Part shown: positions 5,999-10,177 of the stretch, in pieces
Layout of the letters: each line of letters starts with the position of its first letter
How positions within the stretch are numbered: the stretch's first letter is position 1
Assembly (NCBI GenBank): GCA_964564785.1
Contig: CAZMCT010000129.1
Span: forward strand, 1 to 10,177
DNA: 10,177 nt
Direction: 5' to 3'
DNA from: CAZMCT01 sp964564785
GTDB lineage: Bacteria; Planctomycetota; Phycisphaerae; UBA1845; Fen-1342
The notes under the pieces: generated by a model
What the model was told of the DNA's origin: nothing
The model's input: only the letters and a program-made list of their open reading frames with translations
Database searches by the model: none
Position numbers and translations under genes: made by a program

Positions 5999-7108
5999 AT
6001 GGCTGAACGGCGTAAAGTGCGGCGAATCGGGATCATGACCGGCGGCGGCGACTGCCCGGGACTGAACGCGGTGATCCGCGTGGTGACGCGGGCCGCGATC
6101 TCCAAGCTCGGCATCGAGGTTTACGGGATCGAGGACGGCTTCCTCGGCCTGATCCGCAACCGGATGCGGCCGCTGACGCACGACGACGTGTCGAACATCC
6201 TGACTGCGGGCGGCACGATCCTCGGCACGAGCAACAAGGCCGACCCGTCGCACTTCGCGACCTCGAACGGGGAAGACGGCCAGCCGATCTTCGAGGATGT
6301 GACCAGCCGCGTGCTGGAGCACGCGTCGGACAACGGGCTCGACGGCATCGTGTGCATCGGCGGCGACGGCACGATGACAGGCGCCGCGCGGCTGGTCGAG
6401 CGCGGGTTGCCGTTTATCGGCGTACCGAAGACCATCGACAACGACCTGATGCACACCGACCTGACGTTCGGTTTCACCACGGCCGTGCAGACGGCGACCG
6501 AGTGCATCGACAAGATTCACAGCACGGCCTCGAGCCACCACCGCGTGATGCTGATCGAGCTCATGGGCCGCAACGCGGGCTGGCTCACGCTGCACGCCGG
6601 GCTAGCTGGCGGCTGCGACGTGATCCTCATCCCCGAGATTCCCTTCTCGCTCGATGCCGTCGCGGCCGCGTGCGAGCGCCGCAGCCGCCGCGGCAAGCGT
6701 TTCACGCTGATCGCCGTCGCAGAGGGGGCCGCGCCGGCCGGCGGGCAGCAGGTGGTGAACAAGGTCGTGCACGACAGCCCCGACCCCGTGCGGCTGGGCG
6801 GCATCAGCACCGTGCTTTGCGAGGAGCTCGCGCACCGCATCCACCGCGAGACGCGGGCCACCATCCTCGGCCACGTGCAGCGCGGCGGCACGCCCGTCGC
6901 GTTCGACCGCGTGCTGGCTTCGCACTTCGGCTACCAGGCCGTCGAGCTCATCGCGGCCGGCGAGTGGAACCGGATGATCGTGCGGCAGGCCGGCCGCACC
7001 GGCACGGTGCCCCTGGCCGAGGTGGCCGGCCGGCAGCGCACGGTTCCGCCGGATGATCCGCTGGTGGCCATGGCGCGGGCGGTGGGCACGAGCATGGGCG
7101 ACGCGTAG
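5999..7108 (+). CDS. pfkA: 6-phosphofructokinase (PfkA family, ATP-type Gly with PPi-type Lys)
   Basis: A 369-residue glycolytic enzyme that phosphorylates fructose 6-phosphate at C1. The PfkA motifs appear in order: GIMTGGGDCPGLNAVIR (11-27), LGTSNK (75-80), CIGGDGTMTGA (119-129), GVPKTIDND (141-149, catalytic Asp region), MGRNAGW (189-195), IPEIPF (211-216) and GHVQRGGTP (291-299). The donor-site pair is mixed: GGDGT has Gly124, as in ATP enzymes (PPi enzymes have a second Asp there), while PKTIDND has Lys144, typical of PPi enzymes. From memory, this Gly/Lys pair occurs in actinobacterial and other group III ATP-dependent enzymes, so ATP is the likelier donor. The start is set by GGAG at 5988..5991, seven bases before the ATG; a GTG at 5981 is less likely. 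It heads a close cluster with the membrane protein gene that begins one base after its stop. Confidence 0.94.
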   Translation: MAERRKVRRIGIMTGGGDCPGLNAVIRVVTRAAISKLGIEVYGIEDGFLGLIRNRMRPLTHDDVSNILTAGGTILGTSNKADPSHFATSNGEDGQPIFEDVTSRVLEHASDNGLDGIVCIGGDGTMTGAARLVERGLPFIGVPKTIDNDLMHTDLTFGFTTAVQTATECIDKIHSTASSHHRVMLIELMGRNAGWLTLHAGLAGGCDVILIPEIPFSLDAVAAACERRSRRGKRFTLIAVAEGAAPAGGQQVVNKVVHDSPDPVRLGGISTVLCEELAHRIHRETRATILGHVQRGGTPVAFDRVLASHFGYQAVELIAAGEWNRMIVRQAGRTGTVPLAEVAGRQRTVPPDDPLVAMARAVGTSMGDA

Positions 7109-7109
7109 C

Positions 7110-7637
7110 GTGGCTGCGGGCAGCAGCGGACCGGAAGCGGTGGCATCCGCCGCCAATGACACCCCAGCGCGGGTCGGCTTCCCTCTGCGGCTGCTCGGCG
7201 GAGGCGTCGTGGGGCTAGGGGTGGTCTTCGCGTCGCGGGCGGTCCGGCACGTGCCCGAGGAGCCGTGGCGCTGGTCGGCGGTGCTGATTCTGTTCGCACT
7301 CGGGACCGCACTGGGCGGGCTGGCGCTGGCCGGCCGGCGCGTGGCCGTGCGCGGACTCGTACGCGGAGTGAGCATCGGGATCACGCTCGTCTTCCTTTCG
7401 GGGCTGGTTTTGTTGCGGCGGCAGATTCTGGACGCGGTGCTGCCCGGCGTCCCCCGGAGCGACGTGGAGCTGCGCGCCGCGATCGAGGGCTGGGTTGTCT
7501 TGTTGGCGTGGCTCGCGCTGGCGGCGGGTCACGTGGCCGCGGGCTTGGCGGTGGTGCCGGGCAGGCGGCGGCCGCGATCACCGGGTATAGTGCGGGCCGG
7601 CGAGCCGAGGTGTGACCATGCCGGGCATCCTGTGTGA
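7110..7637 (+). CDS. Four-helix membrane protein of unknown function
   Basis: I do not recognise this 175-residue protein. It has a polar 20-residue N-terminus and four hydrophobic segments at about residues 27-44, 55-75, 84-102 and 127-149, with Arg-rich loops (AGRRVAVRGLVRG, 74-86) that help set topology. A short soluble loop (LPGVPRSDVELRAAIEG, 111-127) lies between helices three and four. The C-terminus is basic and is encoded across the start of the next gene, overlapping it by 20 bases. The GTG at 7110, one base after the pfkA stop, is the most natural start although its ribosome-binding sequence is weak; a GTG at 7053 would extend it backward inside pfkA. Codon use is strongly G/C in third positions, like its neighbours, which supports real coding. 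It is probably co-transcribed with pfkA. Confidence 0.7.
   Translation: MAAGSSGPEAVASAANDTPARVGFPLRLLGGGVVGLGVVFASRAVRHVPEEPWRWSAVLILFALGTALGGLALAGRRVAVRGLVRGVSIGITLVFLSGLVLLRRQILDAVLPGVPRSDVELRAAIEGWVVLLAWLALAAGHVAAGLAVVPGRRRPRSPGIVRAGEPRCDHAGHPV
7586..7591 (+). promoter_or_regulatory. Candidate internal -10 box for the YkgJ-type gene
   Basis: TATAGT lies inside the 3' end of the membrane protein gene, 26 bases before the ATG at 7618. It would allow expression of the cysteine-cluster protein apart from pfkA. No clear -35 is visible. Confidence 0.35.
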
Positions 7638-8118
7638 GCACTGCACGGCCGCGTGCTGCCGGTACATCGCGCTGCCGATCGACGAGCCGGAAACGCGGTC
7701 GGATTTCGAGGACCTGCGCTGGTTTCTGCTGCACGAGCGGGTCTCGATCTTCGTCGAGGACGGCGACTGGTACATCGCGTTTCAGACTCCGTGTCGGCAC
7801 CTGCAAGCGGACTTCCGCTGCGGGATCTACGAGACCCGGCCGAAGATCTGCCGGAAGTATGGGACGGACAACTGCGACTATCACTCGGGCGATTACGGGT
7901 GGGAGCACCATTTCGCCGGGCCCGAGCACCTGGACGAGTACCTGCGAACGCATCCGCCAGAGAAGCCGGGCCGTCGACGCGCGAAGACTCGCACGCCGGT
8001 GCGGCGGGCGGGCCGCCGGCCGCGGGTAGTGGGCGGAGCATCCTGCGCGGAGGTCGCGCCGGAGCGTGATGCGCGTGGCGTGCCGTTGCCGCAGTTGCCG
8101 TACGGCACCGGCATGTAG
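7618..8118 (+). CDS. YkgJ-family cysteine-cluster protein (putative zinc/iron-chelating)
   Basis: A 166-residue protein with the CxxCxxxCC-type signature of the YkgJ / UPF0153 group: C6, C9, C13 and C14 near the N-terminus (CEHCTAACC), then C59 (TPCRHL), C68 (RCGIY), C78 (RPKICRKY) and C86. The eight cysteines, together with the CGIYETRPKICRKY core, fit binding of a metal or an iron-sulfur cluster; the family's biochemical role is not established. Acidic and aromatic residues (DYHSGDYGWEHHF, 87-99) follow the core. From about 112 there is a Pro/Arg/Lys-rich basic tail (GRRRAKTRTPVRRAGRRPR, 118-136) that could touch nucleic acid or simply be disordered, ending in an odd PLPQLPYGTGM. The ATG at 7618 has GAGG seven bases upstream; the GTG at 7612 lies too close to it. 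The first 20 bases overlap the membrane protein gene. It is the last clear chromosomal gene before the tRNA fragment. Confidence 0.85.
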   Translation: MPGILCEHCTAACCRYIALPIDEPETRSDFEDLRWFLLHERVSIFVEDGDWYIAFQTPCRHLQADFRCGIYETRPKICRKYGTDNCDYHSGDYGWEHHFAGPEHLDEYLRTHPPEKPGRRRAKTRTPVRRAGRRPRVVGGASCAEVAPERDARGVPLPQLPYGTGM

Positions 8119-8531
8119 CCCGTTGGACGGCGGCGTATGACGCCCCCCGCTTGGGGCCGCTTCGGAATGCTATTCACATCGGCCCGGAATGTCGCCCCGT
8201 GGCCGGGGGCGTAAGACACCCTGCCGGCCCCGAGGACGAGAGGCTTGCGGCTGCGGGGCGCGGGCAGGAGCTGCGGCGGGCGCGCAGGCCGGGGGGGCAG
8301 TTCAGCGTGTGCCGTCAGAGCCACACTGGCGCGGTAGCGCTCTTCATCCGCTGCCGATCCGCGGCGTGGAGCAAAACTCGTCGGCGACACGCCGGCGAAA
8401 GTTGCGACAGAGCCCTTCGCCGGACTCGAGAGGAGCGCGGACGAGCGCCCGCCGCGCGACGCGGCGCACGTTCGCCAGCGCGGTGGACACACCGAAAGGG
8501 CGCGCCAGTCTCCAGTCTATTGTGCACGCGG
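8119..8531. other. Intergenic stretch without a supported gene
   Basis: I see no credible coding region here on either strand; the open frames are GC-driven and have no recognisable sequence. Small GC hairpins follow the YkgJ-type stop: GGCGT-atg-ACGCC at 8132..8144, CCCC-gctt-GGGG at 8145..8156, and CGCCCC with GGGGCG at 8193..8211. None has a T-run, so termination of the upstream cluster is possible but not shown. The rest is plain GC-rich sequence leading to the old tRNA locus. Confidence 0.5.
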
Positions 8532-8565
8532 AAAAAGGCGACGCTGCGCGAGCGGGCGCGGCGCC
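8532..8565 (-). terminator. Terminator-like hairpin just downstream of the tRNA fragment
   Basis: On the minus strand GGCG (8565..8562) and CGCC (8540..8537) can form the base of a hairpin, with an inner GCGC/GCGC pairing, followed at once by TTTTT (8536..8532). It begins ten bases past the tRNA 3' end, in the direction of tRNA transcription. This is what would be left of the original tRNA locus on the chromosomal side of an insertion. The stem is interrupted, so this is tentative. Confidence 0.35.
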
Positions 8566-8573
8566 GGGCGTGA

Positions 8574-8903
8574 AAGCCACCGCGGGGACTCGAACCCCGA
8601 ACCTGCGGTTTACAAAACCGAGAGCATCGCACGGAAGGCACGCAACCGCAAGAGCTTACGAGCGACCCGACTAACGCTTGTACCAGTGCTTGTACCGACG
8701 GAGCGGGAATCGGGCACGGCGGGCCGGCTGAGGCGACGCCGGCAAACGTGGGCGGCGCGGTGAGCGCGGGCACCGCCGACGGTGCGGGTGAACACTTCGC
8801 CGCTGCCCTGGTGATGATCGCCGCGCTACCGCTGACCGACGCCGAGAAGGCCGAAGTGGTGCGCCGGCTACTCGCCGACCTAACCGCGAAGGGAAAGCCG
8901 TGA
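8574..8903 (+). CDS. Reading frame through the att core; possible displaced C-terminal tail of an integrase-type protein
   Basis: The frame is open from just after a TGA at 8571..8573, through the entire tRNA-derived core (reading PPRGLEPRTCGLQNR), and on for 94 further codons to the TGA at 8901. The first part is a by-product of the tRNA sequence. The later part looks genuine: a Thr/Gly/Ala linker and then a predicted amphipathic helical end (LPLTDAEKAEVVRRLLADL, residues 85-103). In this integrated state there is no strong start; GTGs at 8748 and 8760 (the latter giving 47 residues) are the best internal candidates. The upstream stop lies on the chromosomal side of the core, so in an excised circle the frame could continue from the element's other end. 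From memory, some planctomycete integrases end in comparable tails. Its TGA overlaps the next ATG as TGATG. Confidence 0.4.
   Translation, partial: KPPRGLEPRTCGLQNREHRTEGTQPQELTSDPTNACTSACTDGAGIGHGGPAEATPANVGGAVSAGTADGAGEHFAAALVMIAALPLTDAEKAEVVRRLLADLTAKGKP
8575..8621 (-). other. 3' part of tRNA-Thr(UGU): probable attachment-site core (att)
   Basis: The minus strand folds as tRNA positions 27-73. The anticodon stem CGGT/ACCG carries loop TTTGTAA, with anticodon TGT at 8614..8612, U33 and A37. Next come a five-base variable loop AGGTT, the T-arm CGGGG-TTCGAGT-CCCCG (8599..8583), the acceptor 3' strand CGGTGGC (8582..8576) and T73; no CCA is encoded. Position 27 (T) already mismatches C43, and nothing upstream supplies a D-arm or the acceptor 5' strand GCCACCG: the reverse complement CGGTGGC is absent from about 8622 to 8770. 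It is thus not a functional gene but a 47-base remnant. Identity running from the anticodon stem to the 3' end is the usual core duplicated by tyrosine-recombinase elements that integrate into tRNA genes. By orientation, the element lies to the right. Confidence 0.8.
8676..8696. repeat. 12-bp-spaced direct repeat next to the att core
   Basis: GCTTGTACC occurs at 8676..8684 and 8688..8696, separated by AGT, so the period is 12 bp. It begins 54 bases inside the putative element from the tRNA core. Short direct repeats at this position resemble arm-type sites for an integrase or sites for an excisionase. The assignment rests on position only. Confidence 0.45.
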
Positions 8904-9163
8904 TGCACGCACGGAAAGGCCGCGCCATTGAACGCAACGGGGCCGACCCGACCCGACGTACCAGACGGCACGTCGAACGCAATAGCGGGCCGCGGAACGC
9001 GAAATACGGGCATTTGTGCCAACGTGCGACACGGCTTGACGTGCTGCCGTGGCGGGCATCGCTGCGGAACACGCCCGCCGCCGGTGTTCACGGGTCCTTC
9101 CAGACGGTAAACGCTTCCCGACCGCCGCGGGAACACCCGCCGTACTGGTTTGAATCGTACTGA
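8903..9163 (+). CDS. Small basic hypothetical protein of the putative element
   Basis: An 86-residue frame whose ATG overlaps the previous stop (TGATG), which would suit translational coupling. The product is strongly basic in its first half (RKGRAIERNGADPTRRTRRH, 4-23) and ends in a Pro/aromatic segment (PPREHPPYWFESY). I recognise no domain. Third-position G/C is lower and less regular than in the chromosomal genes, and the hydrophobic content is poor, so it could be a chance frame in a decayed region. A competing frame from 8928 is shorter and no better. Confidence 0.35.
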   Translation: MHARKGRAIERNGADPTRRTRRHVERNSGPRNAKYGHLCQRATRLDVLPWRASLRNTPAAGVHGSFQTVNASRPPREHPPYWFESY

Positions 9164-9178
9164 CAAGTGGTGGCACGG

Positions 9179-9461
9179 ATGCCGAGCGACTACCGGGCCA
9201 AGCTGAACGCCGACAACGCCGCGAATCTCCGGCGCAGCCGCAACGCCCGCGACGTTGCCGTGGACTACCCGGCGCCGGGCGACCTGGAACGCCGCGCCGG
9301 CCCCGCCGCCCAAGCCGACGAAGATCAACATATCCGCGGCGAAGGGCCGGCCGATGCTGACGTGGGTCGGCAAGCGGCCGTTGACGCACGTAACCGCCTT
9401 CCCCGCCCAGCTCGTGGAGCGTCACGACGCCTTGCGCATCGTGGGCATCGACGGCGAGTGA
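9179..9461 (+). pseudogene. Two-frame remnant: N-terminal fragment joined to a methyltransferase-like leader fragment
   Basis: Two well-formed coding pieces lie in different frames. From the ATG at 9179 one frame reads MPSDYRAKLNADNAANLRR and continues through RSRNARDVAVDYPAPGDLE to about 9300, after which its codon use becomes poor. The +1-shifted frame, good from about 9300 to the TGA at 9459, reads PPPKPTKINISAAKGR and then PMLTWVGKRPLTHVTAFPAQ. The first piece reminds me of the N-termini of planctomycete phage-like terminase/ATPase proteins. The second recalls the RPMLxWVGKRPL leader before the catalytic domain of some adenine-specific DNA methyltransferases. Both resemblances are from memory. 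No catalytic domain follows either piece. I read this as a deletion junction or a frameshifted remnant of cargo genes; a small intact gene in the second frame (TTG at 9255, or ATG at 9354) is the alternative. Confidence 0.4.
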
Positions 9462-9471
9462 TAGCGCCGGC

Positions 9472-9551
9472 CACCTTCGCACACCTTCGTACACCTTTCC
9501 CCACCGCGCCACACCTTTTATCGCGCCTGACGAGTGCGTTTCACCTTGTAA
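9472..9551. repeat. CACC/CACCTT array in exact 10-bp phase
   Basis: CACCTT begins at 9472, 9482, 9492, 9512 and 9542, and CACCGC at 9502: five consecutive units at exactly 10 bp, two degenerate positions (9522, 9532), then a unit in the same register. On the minus strand the unit reads AAGGTGTRCG. It is non-coding in any frame I trust and is followed by the most A/T-rich stretch of the window. Helical phasing puts all units on one face of the DNA, which fits cooperative protein binding. Iteron-like origin, regulator array or recombination accessory site are all possible. Confidence 0.6.
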
Positions 9552-9602
9552 ATCACGGTGTTTTCGCGACGTTCGGGGCGCCTTTTTTCGATCGGCTACG
9601 AC
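9552..9602. other. A/T-richer segment after the phased array
   Basis: This stretch contains TTTT (9561..9564) and a six-T run (9583..9588) directly after a GGCGCC palindrome, in contrast to the surrounding GC-rich DNA. The palindrome plus T-run could end transcription read rightward, though the stem has no proper loop. With the array before it, it also resembles an iteron and unwinding-element layout. Neither reading is proven. Confidence 0.25.
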
Positions 9603-9630
9603 GCTCGTGACGAGCAAGCACGGTGCTTGC
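9603..9630. promoter_or_regulatory. Two adjacent perfect palindromes: candidate operator
   Basis: GCTCGT-g-ACGAGC (9603..9615) and GCAAGCAC-g-GTGCTTGC (9614..9630) are perfect inverted repeats with single-base centres that share two bases. They sit 31 bases upstream of the helix-turn-helix gene start. There is no T-run, so a terminator is unlikely. They fit dimer-binding operators, perhaps autoregulatory. Confidence 0.5.
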
Positions 9631-9661
9631 CATTCCTGGACACGTAGCGTTGAGGCGAATC

Positions 9662-9931
9662 ATGAACCCTACTTGGGCGAACGCTGCCGACGGGCGGACC
9701 GTCGGGCCGGATGCGCGGCCGGCCGTACCCGCGGAACTGCTGGGTATCCGGGACGTGTGCGCGCTGCTCGGCGGGTGCTCGGCCCGGTCGGTGTACCGGC
9801 TCTGTGACGCCGGCAAGATGCCGTTCGGACTGAAGCTCAACGGGATGCGACGCTGGCGACGCGCCGAGCTGGTCGCGTGGCTTGATGCCGGCTGCCCGCC
9901 GGTGCGGGCCGCGAAGGGGGTGGCGCGATGA
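9662..9931 (+). CDS. AlpA/excisionase-type helix-turn-helix DNA-binding protein
   Basis: An 89-residue protein with a winged-helix/MerR-like HTH of the kind found in AlpA regulators and recombination directionality factors. After a flexible 25-residue lead comes LLGIRDVCALLGGCSARSVY (26-45), with the helix-turn-helix, then RLCDAGKMPFGLKLNGMRRW (46-65), the wing and its basic end, and RRAELVAWLDAG (66-77), the closing helix. This layout (LLtxxevaxlLgvSxrtvyrl... GkmPxpvkl ggxrrWrrxel) is the family pattern. Such proteins control excision of integrated elements or activate element genes. The ATG at 9662 has GAGG six bases upstream; an in-frame TTG at 9623 would start inside the palindromes and is unlikely. 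The stop overlaps the next start as ATGA, so the two genes are translationally coupled. The upstream palindromes are a likely operator. Confidence 0.8.
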   Translation: MNPTWANAADGRTVGPDARPAVPAELLGIRDVCALLGGCSARSVYRLCDAGKMPFGLKLNGMRRWRRAELVAWLDAGCPPVRAAKGVAR

Positions 9932-10177
9932 AGACGACCCACCGCTACCGCACCTTCAAGCCGCCGATGCTGCTATTTCACCTGACGCGGCCCGAGAACT
10001 TGGAGCCGATCGAACGCGACGGCTTGCGCGCCGACCGTGAAGGCAACATCTTCGCCTTCACCGACCTGATCGTGGCCGACAGCATCGCCGCTGAACAGGT
10101 TTTCGCCGATCCGTACGTGCTGCTGTGGATTCATCCGCACGGCATCCACGGGAAGCTGTACGCGGATGACGTGGCGG
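9928..10177 (+). CDS. Partial gene, possible ADP-ribosyltransferase / 2'-phosphotransferase-like fold
   Basis: The gene is cut by the window edge; 83 residues are visible. It begins at the ATG of an ATGA overlap with the HTH gene. The visible part has the order FHLTRPENLEPIERDGL (17-33), then IFAFTDLIVADSIA (41-54), VFADPYVLLWIHPHG (58-72) and IHGKLYADDV (73-82). The H-x-T...N-L...I...G-L opening followed by an aromatic-Thr strand and a hydrophobic strand is a pattern I associate with the N-terminal halves of ART-fold proteins (DarT-like, Tpt1/KptA-like and related). The catalytic residues that would settle this lie partly beyond the edge. Codon use is clean and G/C-rich. Coupling to a regulator inside an integrated element suggests a defence, toxin or phage-like cargo function, but that is inference. 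Confidence 0.6.
   Translation, partial: MKTTHRYRTFKPPMLLFHLTRPENLEPIERDGLRADREGNIFAFTDLIVADSIAAEQVFADPYVLLWIHPHGIHGKLYADDVA

Noticed and set aside
8575..8660. A complete tRNA-Thr gene on the minus strand.
   Set aside because: The acceptor 5' strand (GCCACCG) and a D-arm are absent where they should lie, and position 27 already mismatches position 43. Only positions 27-73 are present.
8189..8674. A 161-codon plus-strand open frame upstream of and across the tRNA fragment.
   Set aside because: Its C-terminal part (GTRTPNLRFTKP) is a translation of antisense tRNA, a common false protein, and the rest is Arg/Ala-rich and without coding bias.
8315..9373. A 352-codon minus-strand open frame.
   Set aside because: It reads straight through the tRNA fragment (giving the tell-tale CKPQVRGSSPRGG), overlaps better plus-strand features, and shows no domain.
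9472..9551. A CRISPR array.
   Set aside because: Units are about 6-10 bp with no unique spacers and no cas genes nearby.
9167..9610. One continuous 147-residue protein.
   Set aside because: Coding character is lost after about 9300, and the last part would be encoded by the phased repeat array and a palindrome.

Overview
The window looks like a GC-rich bacterial chromosome, most likely from the phylum Planctomycetota. The main reason is the secreted beta-propeller at 4188..5858. Its C-terminus combines an 'NGNGIPDEC' calcium-loop motif with two dockerin-type repeats, a signature I know from planctomycete exported proteins. The compact RpoD-type sigma factor, the very small exported protein at the left end and the general codon use (strong G/C in third positions) agree with this. 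I made no database comparison.

Layout: 1..8574 reads as chromosomal backbone. A small exported or membrane-anchored protein (193..444) is followed by a minus-strand pair, endonuclease IV (1455..2429) and a LOG/TIGR00730 phosphoribohydrolase-like protein (595..1389). Divergent from these is a Maf-type nucleotide pyrophosphatase (2477..3121), then an RpoD-family sigma factor with a structured leader (3273..4169). The convergent gene is the dockerin-tailed propeller (4188..5858). Divergent from that is a tight cluster of 6-phosphofructokinase (5999..7108), a four-helix membrane protein (7110..7637) and a YkgJ-type cysteine-cluster protein (7618..8118). Nucleotide-pool sanitation and base-excision repair share one divergent region; the other genes are metabolic, regulatory or exported.

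At 8575..8621, minus strand, lies an isolated 3' part of a tRNA-Thr(UGU): positions 27 to 73 fold correctly, but no 5' half follows. This is the classic mark left by an element that integrated by site-specific recombination in a tRNA gene. A terminator-like hairpin sits just beyond its 3' end, as expected for the old chromosomal locus. I therefore read 8622 to the right edge as the left end of an integrated element. The rest of the element, including the predicted intact tRNA-Thr(UGU) and probably the integrase, would lie beyond 10177.

Inside the putative element are, in order: 12-bp direct repeats next to the core; a reading frame that is open through the whole tRNA core and ends at 8903; a small basic ORF; a decayed two-frame remnant (9179..9461); an array of CACC/CACCTT units in exact 10-bp phase (9472..9547); two adjacent perfect palindromes; an AlpA/excisionase-type helix-turn-helix gene (9662..9931); and, translationally coupled to it, a cut-off gene whose start resembles ADP-ribosyltransferase or 2'-phosphotransferase-type folds. 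The least ordinary parts are the ORF-through-att arrangement, the phased repeat array and this HTH/ART-like gene pair.
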